In this document: positions 32,135 through 40,154 of the stretch, piece after piece
Numbering within the stretch: the stretch's first letter is position 1
Layout: every line of letters starts with the position of its first letter
NCBI RefSeq assembly: GCF_947497125.1
Contig: NZ_CANMFI010000003.1
Span: forward strand, 1 to 64,000
Source of the DNA: an uncultured Polaribacter sp.
Lineage (GTDB): Bacteria > Bacteroidota > Bacteroidia > Flavobacteriales > Flavobacteriaceae
DNA: 64,000 nucleotides
Reading direction: 5' to 3'
Position numbers and translations under genes: made by a program
Notes under the pieces: generated by a model
What the model saw: the letters and a program-made list of their open reading frames with translations, nothing else
Databases searched by the model: none
What the model was told of the DNA's origin: nothing

Positions 32135-32170
32135 ATGGGCTTACAACAAAATGTTGTAGGCCCATTTTTT
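32135..32170 (+). terminator. Rho-independent terminator
   Basis: atgggcttacaac-aaaat-gttgtaggcccat followed by T6. Confidence 0.85.
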
Positions 32171-32380
32171 ATTACTATAAATCAACAGCCAATTAGTTAT
32201 TGCTAGCGCCTCTTTTGTTATGATTAAACAGTTGTTTTAAGGCTTTATTTTAGTATTGATAGACTTGTTAACTACTGTTGTGGTTACAAAAAAAAAGTCT
32301 TTTTAATCTTGTGAAAAGACTAAAAAAACTTTGATTTTTTAGATTGTATTTAAATTATTTATTGAGTGATTAATAAATAT

Positions 32381-33439
32381 TTATTCATTAGGATTTGTAC
32401 CGGCACCCACAGTAGCTTCTTTAAACCAAACTTCGGCATAGCAGCCATTAGCATATTGCTTAGCTATATTTCCATTGTAAGTTTCAGAGCCAGTACTCCA
32501 AACAATATTATCTTCGGGGTTTTTACCGTTAGTTTGGTTGTATGCACCTTGTTTAAAATACTGAATCTCTCCTGCATAGGCATTTTTACGTTCTATACCA
32601 TCTCTTCCAATTGCAGCATATAAAGACCAAATTTGTTGAGGTATATCTGATTTTTTAGAAAAGTCTGATTTTAATAAATTCTTAGTGAATTTAACAGTGT
32701 CATGATTTTTGCTTGAAAAAGTAAGATACATCATTCCTTTATATACATTTATTGTATAGCTAAATTCTTCACCTAATTCAATCCCATCTTTTGGTTCTTC
32801 AGGAAATGTTGTTGCATTTGGTCCAACCACAGACATATCGTTTCCCCAAACAGCAGTAGAGTAGTCCCATCTTTTAGAATTATCTACTTTGGTATTAATT
32901 TCATAATTCCAAAAAACAGATCCTTTTTGATGACCAGGAAATTTCTTATAAAAAATCTTTATTGGTTCGTTTTCATGGCCTTCATCACTATGAATTTGCC
33001 CTACTACAACAGAGTAAGAGGCAGCTACTCTTGCGTCGCCAGAGGTAGATACGTGTTGTACTTTTAATGTACCCGTTAATTTACCACCTGTTTCTGGTAT
33101 CCAATGTTTTTTTTGACCCAATTCTGTTCTTGTGTTACTTGATGTTTTAGAGGTAATACCAGAATTGGGTGTTTTGTAAACTACCCAGTCTGTTTTTTCA
33201 TCGTTGGCAACATAAAAAAAATCTTTTTTATCAAATTTTATCAGCTCGTCAGAGTATTCACCATCTCCTAAAAGAATTTTCCATTTGTCCATAAATGGAA
33301 TAACATCACTAGGGTATTTGATGTTTGTTTGCTCTTTAGCAGGTGTGTTTTTCTTAGTATTAGTACAGCTATTTGTTAATATGCTTAAGCTTAATATCAA
33401 AGTAGATCTTAAGATTGTTTTAGTAATTATTAGTTTCAT
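32381..33439 (-). CDS. PL7-type alginate lyase lipoprotein
   Basis: SSNTRTELGQKKHW, YSVVVGQIHSDEGHENEPIKIFYKKFPGHQKGSVFWNYE, GEIQYFKQGAYNQTNG. Confidence 0.9.
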   Translation of the reverse strand: MKLIITKTILRSTLILSLSILTNSCTNTKKNTPAKEQTNIKYPSDVIPFMDKWKILLGDGEYSDELIKFDKKDFFYVANDEKTDWVVYKTPNSGITSKTSSNTRTELGQKKHWIPETGGKLTGTLKVQHVSTSGDARVAASYSVVVGQIHSDEGHENEPIKIFYKKFPGHQKGSVFWNYEINTKVDNSKRWDYSTAVWGNDMSVVGPNATTFPEEPKDGIELGEEFSYTINVYKGMMYLTFSSKNHDTVKFTKNLLKSDFSKKSDIPQQIWSLYAAIGRDGIERKNAYAGEIQYFKQGAYNQTNGKNPEDNIVWSTGSETYNGNIAKQYANGCYAEVWFKEATVGAGTNPNE

Positions 33440-33468
33440 TTTTGCGTAAAATTAATTGTAAGTTTTTT

Positions 33469-33903
33469 TTAAAAATTACTTTCCTCTGCCATTTTTACAA
33501 CTCCTATAGTTAATATTATATTGGCAAATCTTCTTTGTTCTCCTGTTTGAATTATGAGAGTTGTATTTAAATCTCTAATTTTATCATAAAAAGCCCAACG
33601 CTCCATTTCATTCCAAGTTACATCTCCCAATAATTTTTTATAAGTATTGTGTATTTCTGCATTAGCTGCTGCAGGTTTTTCCATTACTGTGGCTCCTTGA
33701 ATAGGACAAATTTCTAAGATGCCTTTTAAAACGGTTAAAGAATCTAACAATCCTGGTTTAAAATTAAGATGAACAGTGGTTGCATTTTTACCAGCCATAG
33801 CTACAACAGGCAAATTGCCATCTGCAATTACAATTTGTGCAAAATGGCCAGATTTAGCAAGTACTTCTAAAATAGTTGGATGTATTACGGCAGTTTTTAG
33901 CAT
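33469..33903 (-). CDS. RbsD/FucU family sugar mutarotase-like protein
   Basis: LAKSGHFAQIVIADGNLPV, RWAFYDKIRDLNTTLIIQTGEQRRFANIIL. Confidence 0.8.
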   Translation of the reverse strand: MLKTAVIHPTILEVLAKSGHFAQIVIADGNLPVVAMAGKNATTVHLNFKPGLLDSLTVLKGILEICPIQGATVMEKPAAANAEIHNTYKKLLGDVTWNEMERWAFYDKIRDLNTTLIIQTGEQRRFANIILTIGVVKMAEESNF

Positions 33904-33922
33904 AAATTTAGTTTATCAGAAA

Positions 33923-34693
33923 TTACATATTGTAAACCCCACCGTTAATATCTAAAGTTGCACCTGTAATAAACCCATCGTATTCAGATGCTAAGTATAA
34001 AACAGCTCTTGCAACATCTGCAGCATTACCAGCTTTTTGAATAGGGATACCAGAAATTGTTTTAGCAGCCGACTCTTTGGTTGTGTGAGTATTATGAAAT
34101 GAAGTGCCAAGTATTAAACCTGGTGCAACAGCGTTTACTCGAGTACCTTGTGCACCTAATTCTGTAGAAAGAGCTCTTGTAAAGGTTAAAATAGCACCTT
34201 TACTTGTAGCATATACTAAAGAGCCAGGATGACCGCCTTTTCGTCCTGCTAGCGAAGCCAAATTAACAATGCTACTATGTTTATTTTTTGCTAAATATGG
34301 TGTTGCAGCTTTGGTTACAAATAACATAGACGTCATATTTACATCCATAACTTTGTGCCAAAAATCTGCCTCCATTTCATGTAGCATTTTTCTAGCGACT
34401 AAAGATCCGGCGTTATTTATTAAAATATCTAAACCACCTAAAAAGCTAACGGTTTTTTCTACAAGGTTAATTGCATCTGCTTCCTTTGTTAGATCGCCAC
34501 TTATAGCTATTGCTTTAACGCCATTTTTTAGTGCGTATTTTTTAAGTTGATTTGCGTTAGTTGCACTAGAAAAATAATGAATTGCAACATGAGCTCCCTG
34601 ATCGATAAAATGTTGTGTAATTGCCTCTCCTATTCCTTGTGCACCTGCAGTTATTAGTACCTTTTTTCCGGCTAGTTTGTTATTGTTTTTCAT
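33923..34693 (-). CDS. SDR-family oxidoreductase (second)
   Basis: TAGAQGIGEAITQHF, NNAG, VNLASLAGRKGGHPGSLVYATSKGA. Confidence 0.88.
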   Translation of the reverse strand: MKNNNKLAGKKVLITAGAQGIGEAITQHFIDQGAHVAIHYFSSATNANQLKKYALKNGVKAIAISGDLTKEADAINLVEKTVSFLGGLDILINNAGSLVARKMLHEMEADFWHKVMDVNMTSMLFVTKAATPYLAKNKHSSIVNLASLAGRKGGHPGSLVYATSKGAILTFTRALSTELGAQGTRVNAVAPGLILGTSFHNTHTTKESAAKTISGIPIQKAGNAADVARAVLYLASEYDGFITGATLDINGGVYNM

Positions 34694-34701
34694 TTGTTTT
34701 T

Positions 34702-35802
34702 TTATTTTTTGTGTAAATCATTTTTAGCAAAATAACCATCATTAGATACTGCCTCTTTACTAATTTTTAAACTTGCTTTTTTAAACCAAACCTCTGCATA
34801 ATTACCATCTTTGTATTGTTTTTCGATGTCTCCATTATGAGTTTCTGCACCAGAACACCAGTTTTTATTAACTGATGGCGATTTTCCGTTTGTTTGATTG
34901 TAACATCCTAATTTAAAAAAACATCCTTCGCCTTTGTATGCGTTTTTTTTCTCTAATCCGTTTTGGCCTATTGGTACAAAAAGTTTTTGTGTTTGTGCGG
35001 GTATGCTTTTAGGATTTGTATATTCTGATGCGATTAAGTTTTTTGTAAAAGTCTTTGTTTCATGTTCTGGACTAGAAAATATTAATGTCATAATGCCGTC
35101 TTTAACATTTACTTCATAACTAAATTCTTCTCCAAGTTTAATGCCTTCTGTTGGTTCTTCTGGCGGAGTGTTGGCATTAGAACCAACTACAGAAAAATCA
35201 TTGCCCCAAACTGCAGTAGAAAAATCCCACCTTAATGAATTGTCTTCTCCGGCTGTATTAATTTCATAATGCCAGAAAACAGAGCCTTTTGTATGACCAG
35301 GATAAATTTTATAGAATATTTTTAGCGGTTCGTTTTCATGATTATCGGCACTGTGTATTTGCCCAACAACAACCGAATGCGAAGCGGCTACAGTTTCATC
35401 TCCAGTTGCAGAAACATTCATTACTTTTAAAGTTGCTGTTAACTTGTCATTGGCTGTTTCTGGATACCATTTTTTTGCTTGCGCCAATTCTGTTCTTGTA
35501 TTGTTTGATGTACCATGAGTATCTCCGCCATTTGGCGATTTAAAGACCACCCAATCTCCTTGAGTATCCGTCGTGGTATAAAAGTAATTTTTATCTTCAA
35601 AATTATTTGCAATTCCAACGTTAGCTGCGTTGCCTAAAATTAATTTCCAATGATCAAAAAAGGGAATAACATTGCTAGCATACATTGTTTTCTCTTCATT
35701 TTTTTCTTCACTTTTTTTTGTTTTTTGTTTACAATTACTAAATGTTATAAGTAGGCCAAAAAGCAATACATAAAGAATACGTTTAGTGTTTAAAATTTTC
35801 AT
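34702..35802 (-). CDS. PL7-type alginate lyase lipoprotein (paralogue of 32381..33439)
   Basis: SNNTRTELAQAKKWYPET, HSVVVGQIHSADNHENEPLKIFYKIYPGHTKGSVFWHYE, FFKLGCYNQTNGKSP. Confidence 0.9.
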   Translation of the reverse strand: MKILNTKRILYVLLFGLLITFSNCKQKTKKSEEKNEEKTMYASNVIPFFDHWKLILGNAANVGIANNFEDKNYFYTTTDTQGDWVVFKSPNGGDTHGTSNNTRTELAQAKKWYPETANDKLTATLKVMNVSATGDETVAASHSVVVGQIHSADNHENEPLKIFYKIYPGHTKGSVFWHYEINTAGEDNSLRWDFSTAVWGNDFSVVGSNANTPPEEPTEGIKLGEEFSYEVNVKDGIMTLIFSSPEHETKTFTKNLIASEYTNPKSIPAQTQKLFVPIGQNGLEKKNAYKGEGCFFKLGCYNQTNGKSPSVNKNWCSGAETHNGDIEKQYKDGNYAEVWFKKASLKISKEAVSNDGYFAKNDLHKK

Positions 35803-35814
35803 ATTGTGTTTGTT

Positions 35815-36516
35815 TTAGTTGTTGTTTTCTATGTAATTAGATAATTTATAAAAATGTTTTTTCATCATTTCTGATGCTAAAATTTCATCATTTGCTTCAA
35901 TAGCTAGGTAAATATCCTCGTGCTTTTTAATTTCGGTTACTACTTTATCACCCTCACAAACGTCGCCTCTTTCGTAAGTAGATAGTATCGGAGGTGTTAT
36001 TAATAACATTAAAGAAACCATTGTGTTATTTTTACTAGCTTTTGCAATTGCCAAATGAAATAGTAGGTCTTCTTCTAAATAATCATCACCAATAGTTATT
36101 TTTGCTTTAAAGGCATTTAAGGCTTCTTTAATTCGAATTAAATCATCAGTTGTTCTTCTTTGTGCGGCTAATTTTACTATTTTAAGCTCTAGAGAAATTC
36201 TTGTTTCTGCTAATTCTTTAAAAGAGGGGCCGTTTAAAGCGATAATTTCATCAACAATACCATTAAAACCTGTTAAACCTATTGCTAAAATGGTACCGCT
36301 TTGAGACATCGATTTAACAACACCATAAAATTCTAATTTTCTAATTGCCTCTCTAATATGATTTCTTTTAACGTCAAATTTTTCAGACATTACTCTTTCA
36401 GAAGGTAATTTATCTCCACGTTCTAAATTTTTACTATTGATAAGATTTTTAATCTTAAAAATAATTTCATTTTGTAAAATTTTAGTTGTGCTATTGTCTA
36501 TTAAACTAATTTTCAT
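35815..36516 (-). CDS. GntR-family regulator, FadR/FCD type (second)
   Basis: GDKLPSERVMSEKFDVKRNHIREAIRKLEFYGVVKSMSQSGTIL; paralogue of 12293..12997. Confidence 0.9.
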   Translation of the reverse strand: MKISLIDNSTTKILQNEIIFKIKNLINSKNLERGDKLPSERVMSEKFDVKRNHIREAIRKLEFYGVVKSMSQSGTILAIGLTGFNGIVDEIIALNGPSFKELAETRISLELKIVKLAAQRRTTDDLIRIKEALNAFKAKITIGDDYLEEDLLFHLAIAKASKNNTMVSLMLLITPPILSTYERGDVCEGDKVVTEIKKHEDIYLAIEANDEILASEMMKKHFYKLSNYIENNN

Positions 36517-36541
36517 GAATAATTTTTTTTAATTAATATTT

Positions 36542-37816
36542 CTAAAAATATTCTAAAAGAGCCAGTACCCCGTTGTAAGAGATGATACAGGCAAATAAAA
36601 GTGATGCTATTAAACCTATGTTTACTAACAAATTGGTTTTATATTCTTTCATTACTTTTTTACTGTTTATCATTATTAGAATACCAAAAATTACAATTGG
36701 TAGTACAAAAACATTAAATACTTGCGATAGTATTTGAATTTCTATCGGATTTGCGCCAAAAGCAGGGCCAATAAGCGCAACTAAACAAGCTATGGCTGTA
36801 ATAATTCTAAATTGTTTAGAGTTGGTGTCTAAAGTGCCAGATTGATAATCTGCAATTAATAAAGGAGCAATTAATAAACAAGGAAAAATTGAAGATAAGC
36901 CGGCGCTTAATGCTCCAAAAAAGAAGATTGATACTGCCCATTTACCAGCTACAGGCTCTAATGTATTTGCCATATCTAAAACTTGGGTTACTTCTTTGCC
37001 CTCATAATACAGAGCGCCCGCGGCTACTGCCATTATAACGCCACTAATAATAAATATTAAAATAGCTGCTGTAATAGCGTCTTTTTTCTGCTGTCCTAAA
37101 TTTTTAATTCCCCAACCTTTTCCCTTTACAAATAATGGTCTTGATAGAAAAGTTGCAGAAGCCATGGTAGTACCTACAAAAGCAGCAACCAACATTTTGC
37201 CGCCGGTTACATTTGGTATTGTTGGTAAAAGTCCTTTGATAACATCTGTTGTTAATGGTTGTACAAAACATAAAGATAAAATGAATGATAAGCCCATTAA
37301 GGATACAAATATGACTAGTATTTTTTCGAAAAAACTATATTTTCCGACTAACATTAATAGATAAAAAACTACAATAATCAAGATAGCTATTGTTAAGACA
37401 GTTTCATATTTAAAGTTTGTTAGGTTGTCAAAGTTTAGTGCTAGAATTTCATAAATAATATTTGCCGAAATGCCTAAAATTCCCATTAAAGAATTCCATT
37501 GGCCAAAGGTAACTCCAACAATAATTAATAAGGCTAATGCCTTGCCAAACTTTATGTGTTTTTTAAATCCGTAGAGTGCCGTTTCTCCGGTAATTAAACC
37601 GTAATTACCATATGCGAACATTAAAATTCCTGAAAAAAAACAACTTAAAAACAATACCCATAAAAGTTGCATGTTAAACTTACTACCCGCGACAATCATA
37701 GAGGTTACACTGCCTGTGCCAATCGTATAGCCAATTGCAAAAATACCGGGACCGAAACCTAATATTATTGCGATTATTTTTGCTATGATAGACTTTTTTT
37801 CTTTCGTTATTTTCAT
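36542..37816 (-). CDS. Nramp-fold transporter lacking the canonical TM1 DPGN and TM6 MPH motifs
   Basis: GFGPGIFAIGYTIGTGSVTSMIVAGSKFNMQLLW aligns to Nramp TM1 with GTGS in place of DPGN; FVGTTMASATFLSRPLFV in place of GAxVMPHNLYLHS. Confidence 0.75.
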   Translation of the reverse strand: MKITKEKKSIIAKIIAIILGFGPGIFAIGYTIGTGSVTSMIVAGSKFNMQLLWVLFLSCFFSGILMFAYGNYGLITGETALYGFKKHIKFGKALALLIIVGVTFGQWNSLMGILGISANIIYEILALNFDNLTNFKYETVLTIAILIIVVFYLLMLVGKYSFFEKILVIFVSLMGLSFILSLCFVQPLTTDVIKGLLPTIPNVTGGKMLVAAFVGTTMASATFLSRPLFVKGKGWGIKNLGQQKKDAITAAILIFIISGVIMAVAAGALYYEGKEVTQVLDMANTLEPVAGKWAVSIFFFGALSAGLSSIFPCLLIAPLLIADYQSGTLDTNSKQFRIITAIACLVALIGPAFGANPIEIQILSQVFNVFVLPIVIFGILIMINSKKVMKEYKTNLLVNIGLIASLLFACIISYNGVLALLEYF

Positions 37817-37859
37817 AATCGTTGTTTTAGGTTTGTTTTATTTGATGTTCATTCTAATT

Positions 37860-39773
37860 TTAATTCCAGTTTGTATGATGATTTTTTTTCGACTCATCGT
37901 CTAATCTTTGATAGGTGTGTGCGCCAAAAAAATCTCTTTGTGCTTGAATAATATTTGCAGAGCTATATGCAGTAGTTATCCCATTAAAAAACTGAACAGC
38001 TTCTGATAAAGCAGGTGTATTTACATCGTTTAAGACACTTTGAGACACCACTTTTTTAGCTCCGTATCTATATGAATTTAATGAATTTAGTAATGTCGTA
38101 TCTGTTAAGATATTATTAGTTTCTTTAAGGGTTTCAACTAAGTTTTCCATTAGTGTAGATCTTATAATACAACCATTCGTCCATATTCTTGCAATTTCAC
38201 TTAACTGAATGTTCCAAGAGTGTTTTTTTGCTGCTTCATTAATCAACTTAAAACCTTGATAATGGTTTATAATTCTTGCAAATTGATACGCTTCATAAAC
38301 ATCATTTATGCTTAGTTGTAATTTTGGTATTTCAGTTTTAGTAATTTTTTCACTCAATTGCAAACGTTCCTCTTTATAAAAAGACGTATATCTAGAGAAT
38401 AGAGCAGAGGTTATTAATGTATTTGGTGTACCTAATTCTGCTGCAGCTATTGTAGCCCAATTACCTGTACCTTTATTTCCTGCTTTATCTAATATTTTTG
38501 TTACAAGCCAATCTTTACCTTCTTTCTTTTTTAAAATAATATTAGTTATTTCTAACAGATAACTTCCAGCAGTTTCTTTCCAGCTTTCTAAAATACTTGC
38601 AATTTCGTCTAGGTTTTTACCCATGGCTTCAAAAATGGTAACAACTTCTGCAAGTAACTGCATCTCTACATATTCAATGCCATTATGAACCATTTTAACA
38701 AATTGCCCGCTGCCTTCGGGGCCAACATAGGTGCAACAAGGCAATCCGTTTTTGTCTTTTGCTGCAATTTTTTCTAAATATAACTGTATGCTTTTATAGG
38801 CTTTTATATTACCACTTGGCATAATAGAAGGTCCTTTTAGGGCACCTTCTTCACCACCAGAAACTCCCGTACCAATAAAATGTATGCCTTTAGAAAGTAG
38901 ATAATCTAGCCGCTCTTTTGTTTTTTTATAATTAGAGTTGCCGCCGTCTATTAGAACGTCTCCTTTAGATAAATACGGTAGTAAATCTTCTATTACTAAA
39001 TCGATTGTTTTACCGGCATTAACCATTAACATTATTCGTCTTGGTTGTTCTAATGAGTATACAAAACTTGCAATATCATCAAAAGCTTTTGCGTTTGATA
39101 ATTCAGCATGAGCTGCTTTAAAATTTTTGGCAACGTTTTCTTCGGTATCGTTTACATGTCTGTTAAACATAGAAATTTTAACACCATTATTGGCTAAATT
39201 TCTACACAAACTTTTTCCCATAACTCCTAAACCAAAGAGTCCGAATTCTGATGTATTCATTAAGTTACTTTTTATGATTGCAATAATTTTTTTTGGTGAT
39301 AAATTGATGTCTATTTGTAAAGCATCTTCAGGGTTTTCTAAGATTTCAAATTGAGATTTAAGTAATTTTGATGGCATAAAATGATTCGATCTATTATTTA
39401 ATCTCTCATTAATTTTATCAAAAGACCCTGCCAAATGTACCCATACAGTTTGTTGCTTAATATCTTTATTTAATAGGTTTCTATAAGATGCTTTTAAAGC
39501 AGAACATACAATTACACAACTATTTTTTGCTAGTTGTTTTTTGGCTAATAGATTTAGTGTTTTTAGCCACCCGTTTCTATCATTGTCATTTAAAGGAATT
39601 CCATTAGCCATTTTTTCTATATTTTCTTTTGGATGATAATCATCTCCATCAAAAAAAGGAATGTTAAATTCTTTGGCAAGAAGTTTTCCGATAGTGCTTT
39701 TACCACAACCAGAAACTCCCATAATAAATATAATTTTAGCTTCGATATCCGTTTGATTTTTTTGGGTGCCCAA
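37860..39773 (-). CDS. Gluconokinase / 6-phosphogluconate dehydrogenase fusion (TTG start)
   Basis: IIFIMGVSGCGKSTIGKLLAKEFNIPFFDGDDYHP (GntK) then FGLFGLGVMGKSLCRNLANNG...IMPSGN...KMVHNGIEYVEMQLLAE (Gnd). Confidence 0.9.
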   Translation of the reverse strand: MGTQKNQTDIEAKIIFIMGVSGCGKSTIGKLLAKEFNIPFFDGDDYHPKENIEKMANGIPLNDNDRNGWLKTLNLLAKKQLAKNSCVIVCSALKASYRNLLNKDIKQQTVWVHLAGSFDKINERLNNRSNHFMPSKLLKSQFEILENPEDALQIDINLSPKKIIAIIKSNLMNTSEFGLFGLGVMGKSLCRNLANNGVKISMFNRHVNDTEENVAKNFKAAHAELSNAKAFDDIASFVYSLEQPRRIMLMVNAGKTIDLVIEDLLPYLSKGDVLIDGGNSNYKKTKERLDYLLSKGIHFIGTGVSGGEEGALKGPSIMPSGNIKAYKSIQLYLEKIAAKDKNGLPCCTYVGPEGSGQFVKMVHNGIEYVEMQLLAEVVTIFEAMGKNLDEIASILESWKETAGSYLLEITNIILKKKEGKDWLVTKILDKAGNKGTGNWATIAAAELGTPNTLITSALFSRYTSFYKEERLQLSEKITKTEIPKLQLSINDVYEAYQFARIINHYQGFKLINEAAKKHSWNIQLSEIARIWTNGCIIRSTLMENLVETLKETNNILTDTTLLNSLNSYRYGAKKVVSQSVLNDVNTPALSEAVQFFNGITTAYSSANIIQAQRDFFGAHTYQRLDDESKKNHHTNWN

Positions 39774-39792
39774 ATTGGTTAACCAAATATAG
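39766..39792 (-). promoter_or_regulatory. Operator with -7 box overlapping the 5' end of the GntK-Gnd ORF
   Basis: gtgcccaaattggttaaccaaatata; minus strand TATATTTGGTTAACCAATTTGGGCAC. Confidence 0.75.
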
Positions 39793-40154
39793 TGTTATTT
39801 ATTTAATAATTTATAAAACCTATTCGAAATTTATGTGTGAAGCTTTATTAAGCATTTTATGTCTTAAAAAAGAATAGTGATTTTAGTGATTAAAAAACAG
39901 TTTCTGTAAGTTGTAATAATCAGTTCATTATACATCGGAGTGTAGTTTACGACGTATCTTGTTATTATTTTTGGGTAAAAAAATAGTATGATTTAATTAA
40001 CGGATAGTTCAATTAGAATTTTTTTAATTCAAACTGAAATAACCAACCGAAACCTTGTATGTAGTAATTTGGTTTTTTTTAGTTGTATAAAAGTAAATAA
40101 CCACTCATTTATAAAGAGGGCAAAACTAAGCTTATAACAAGGTTTTTATACTTT

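Noticed and set aside
33923-34693. Calling this SDR a fatty-acid FabG
   Set aside because: No other fatty-acid genes nearby; the lyase/kinase context favours a sugar-acid oxidoreductase, though the substrate cannot be read from sequence.
36542-37816. Calling the transporter a standard Mn/Fe Nramp (MntH)
   Set aside because: The TM1 DPGN and TM6 MPH motifs are missing and the gene sits in a sugar-acid operon, so metal transport is not supported by sequence.
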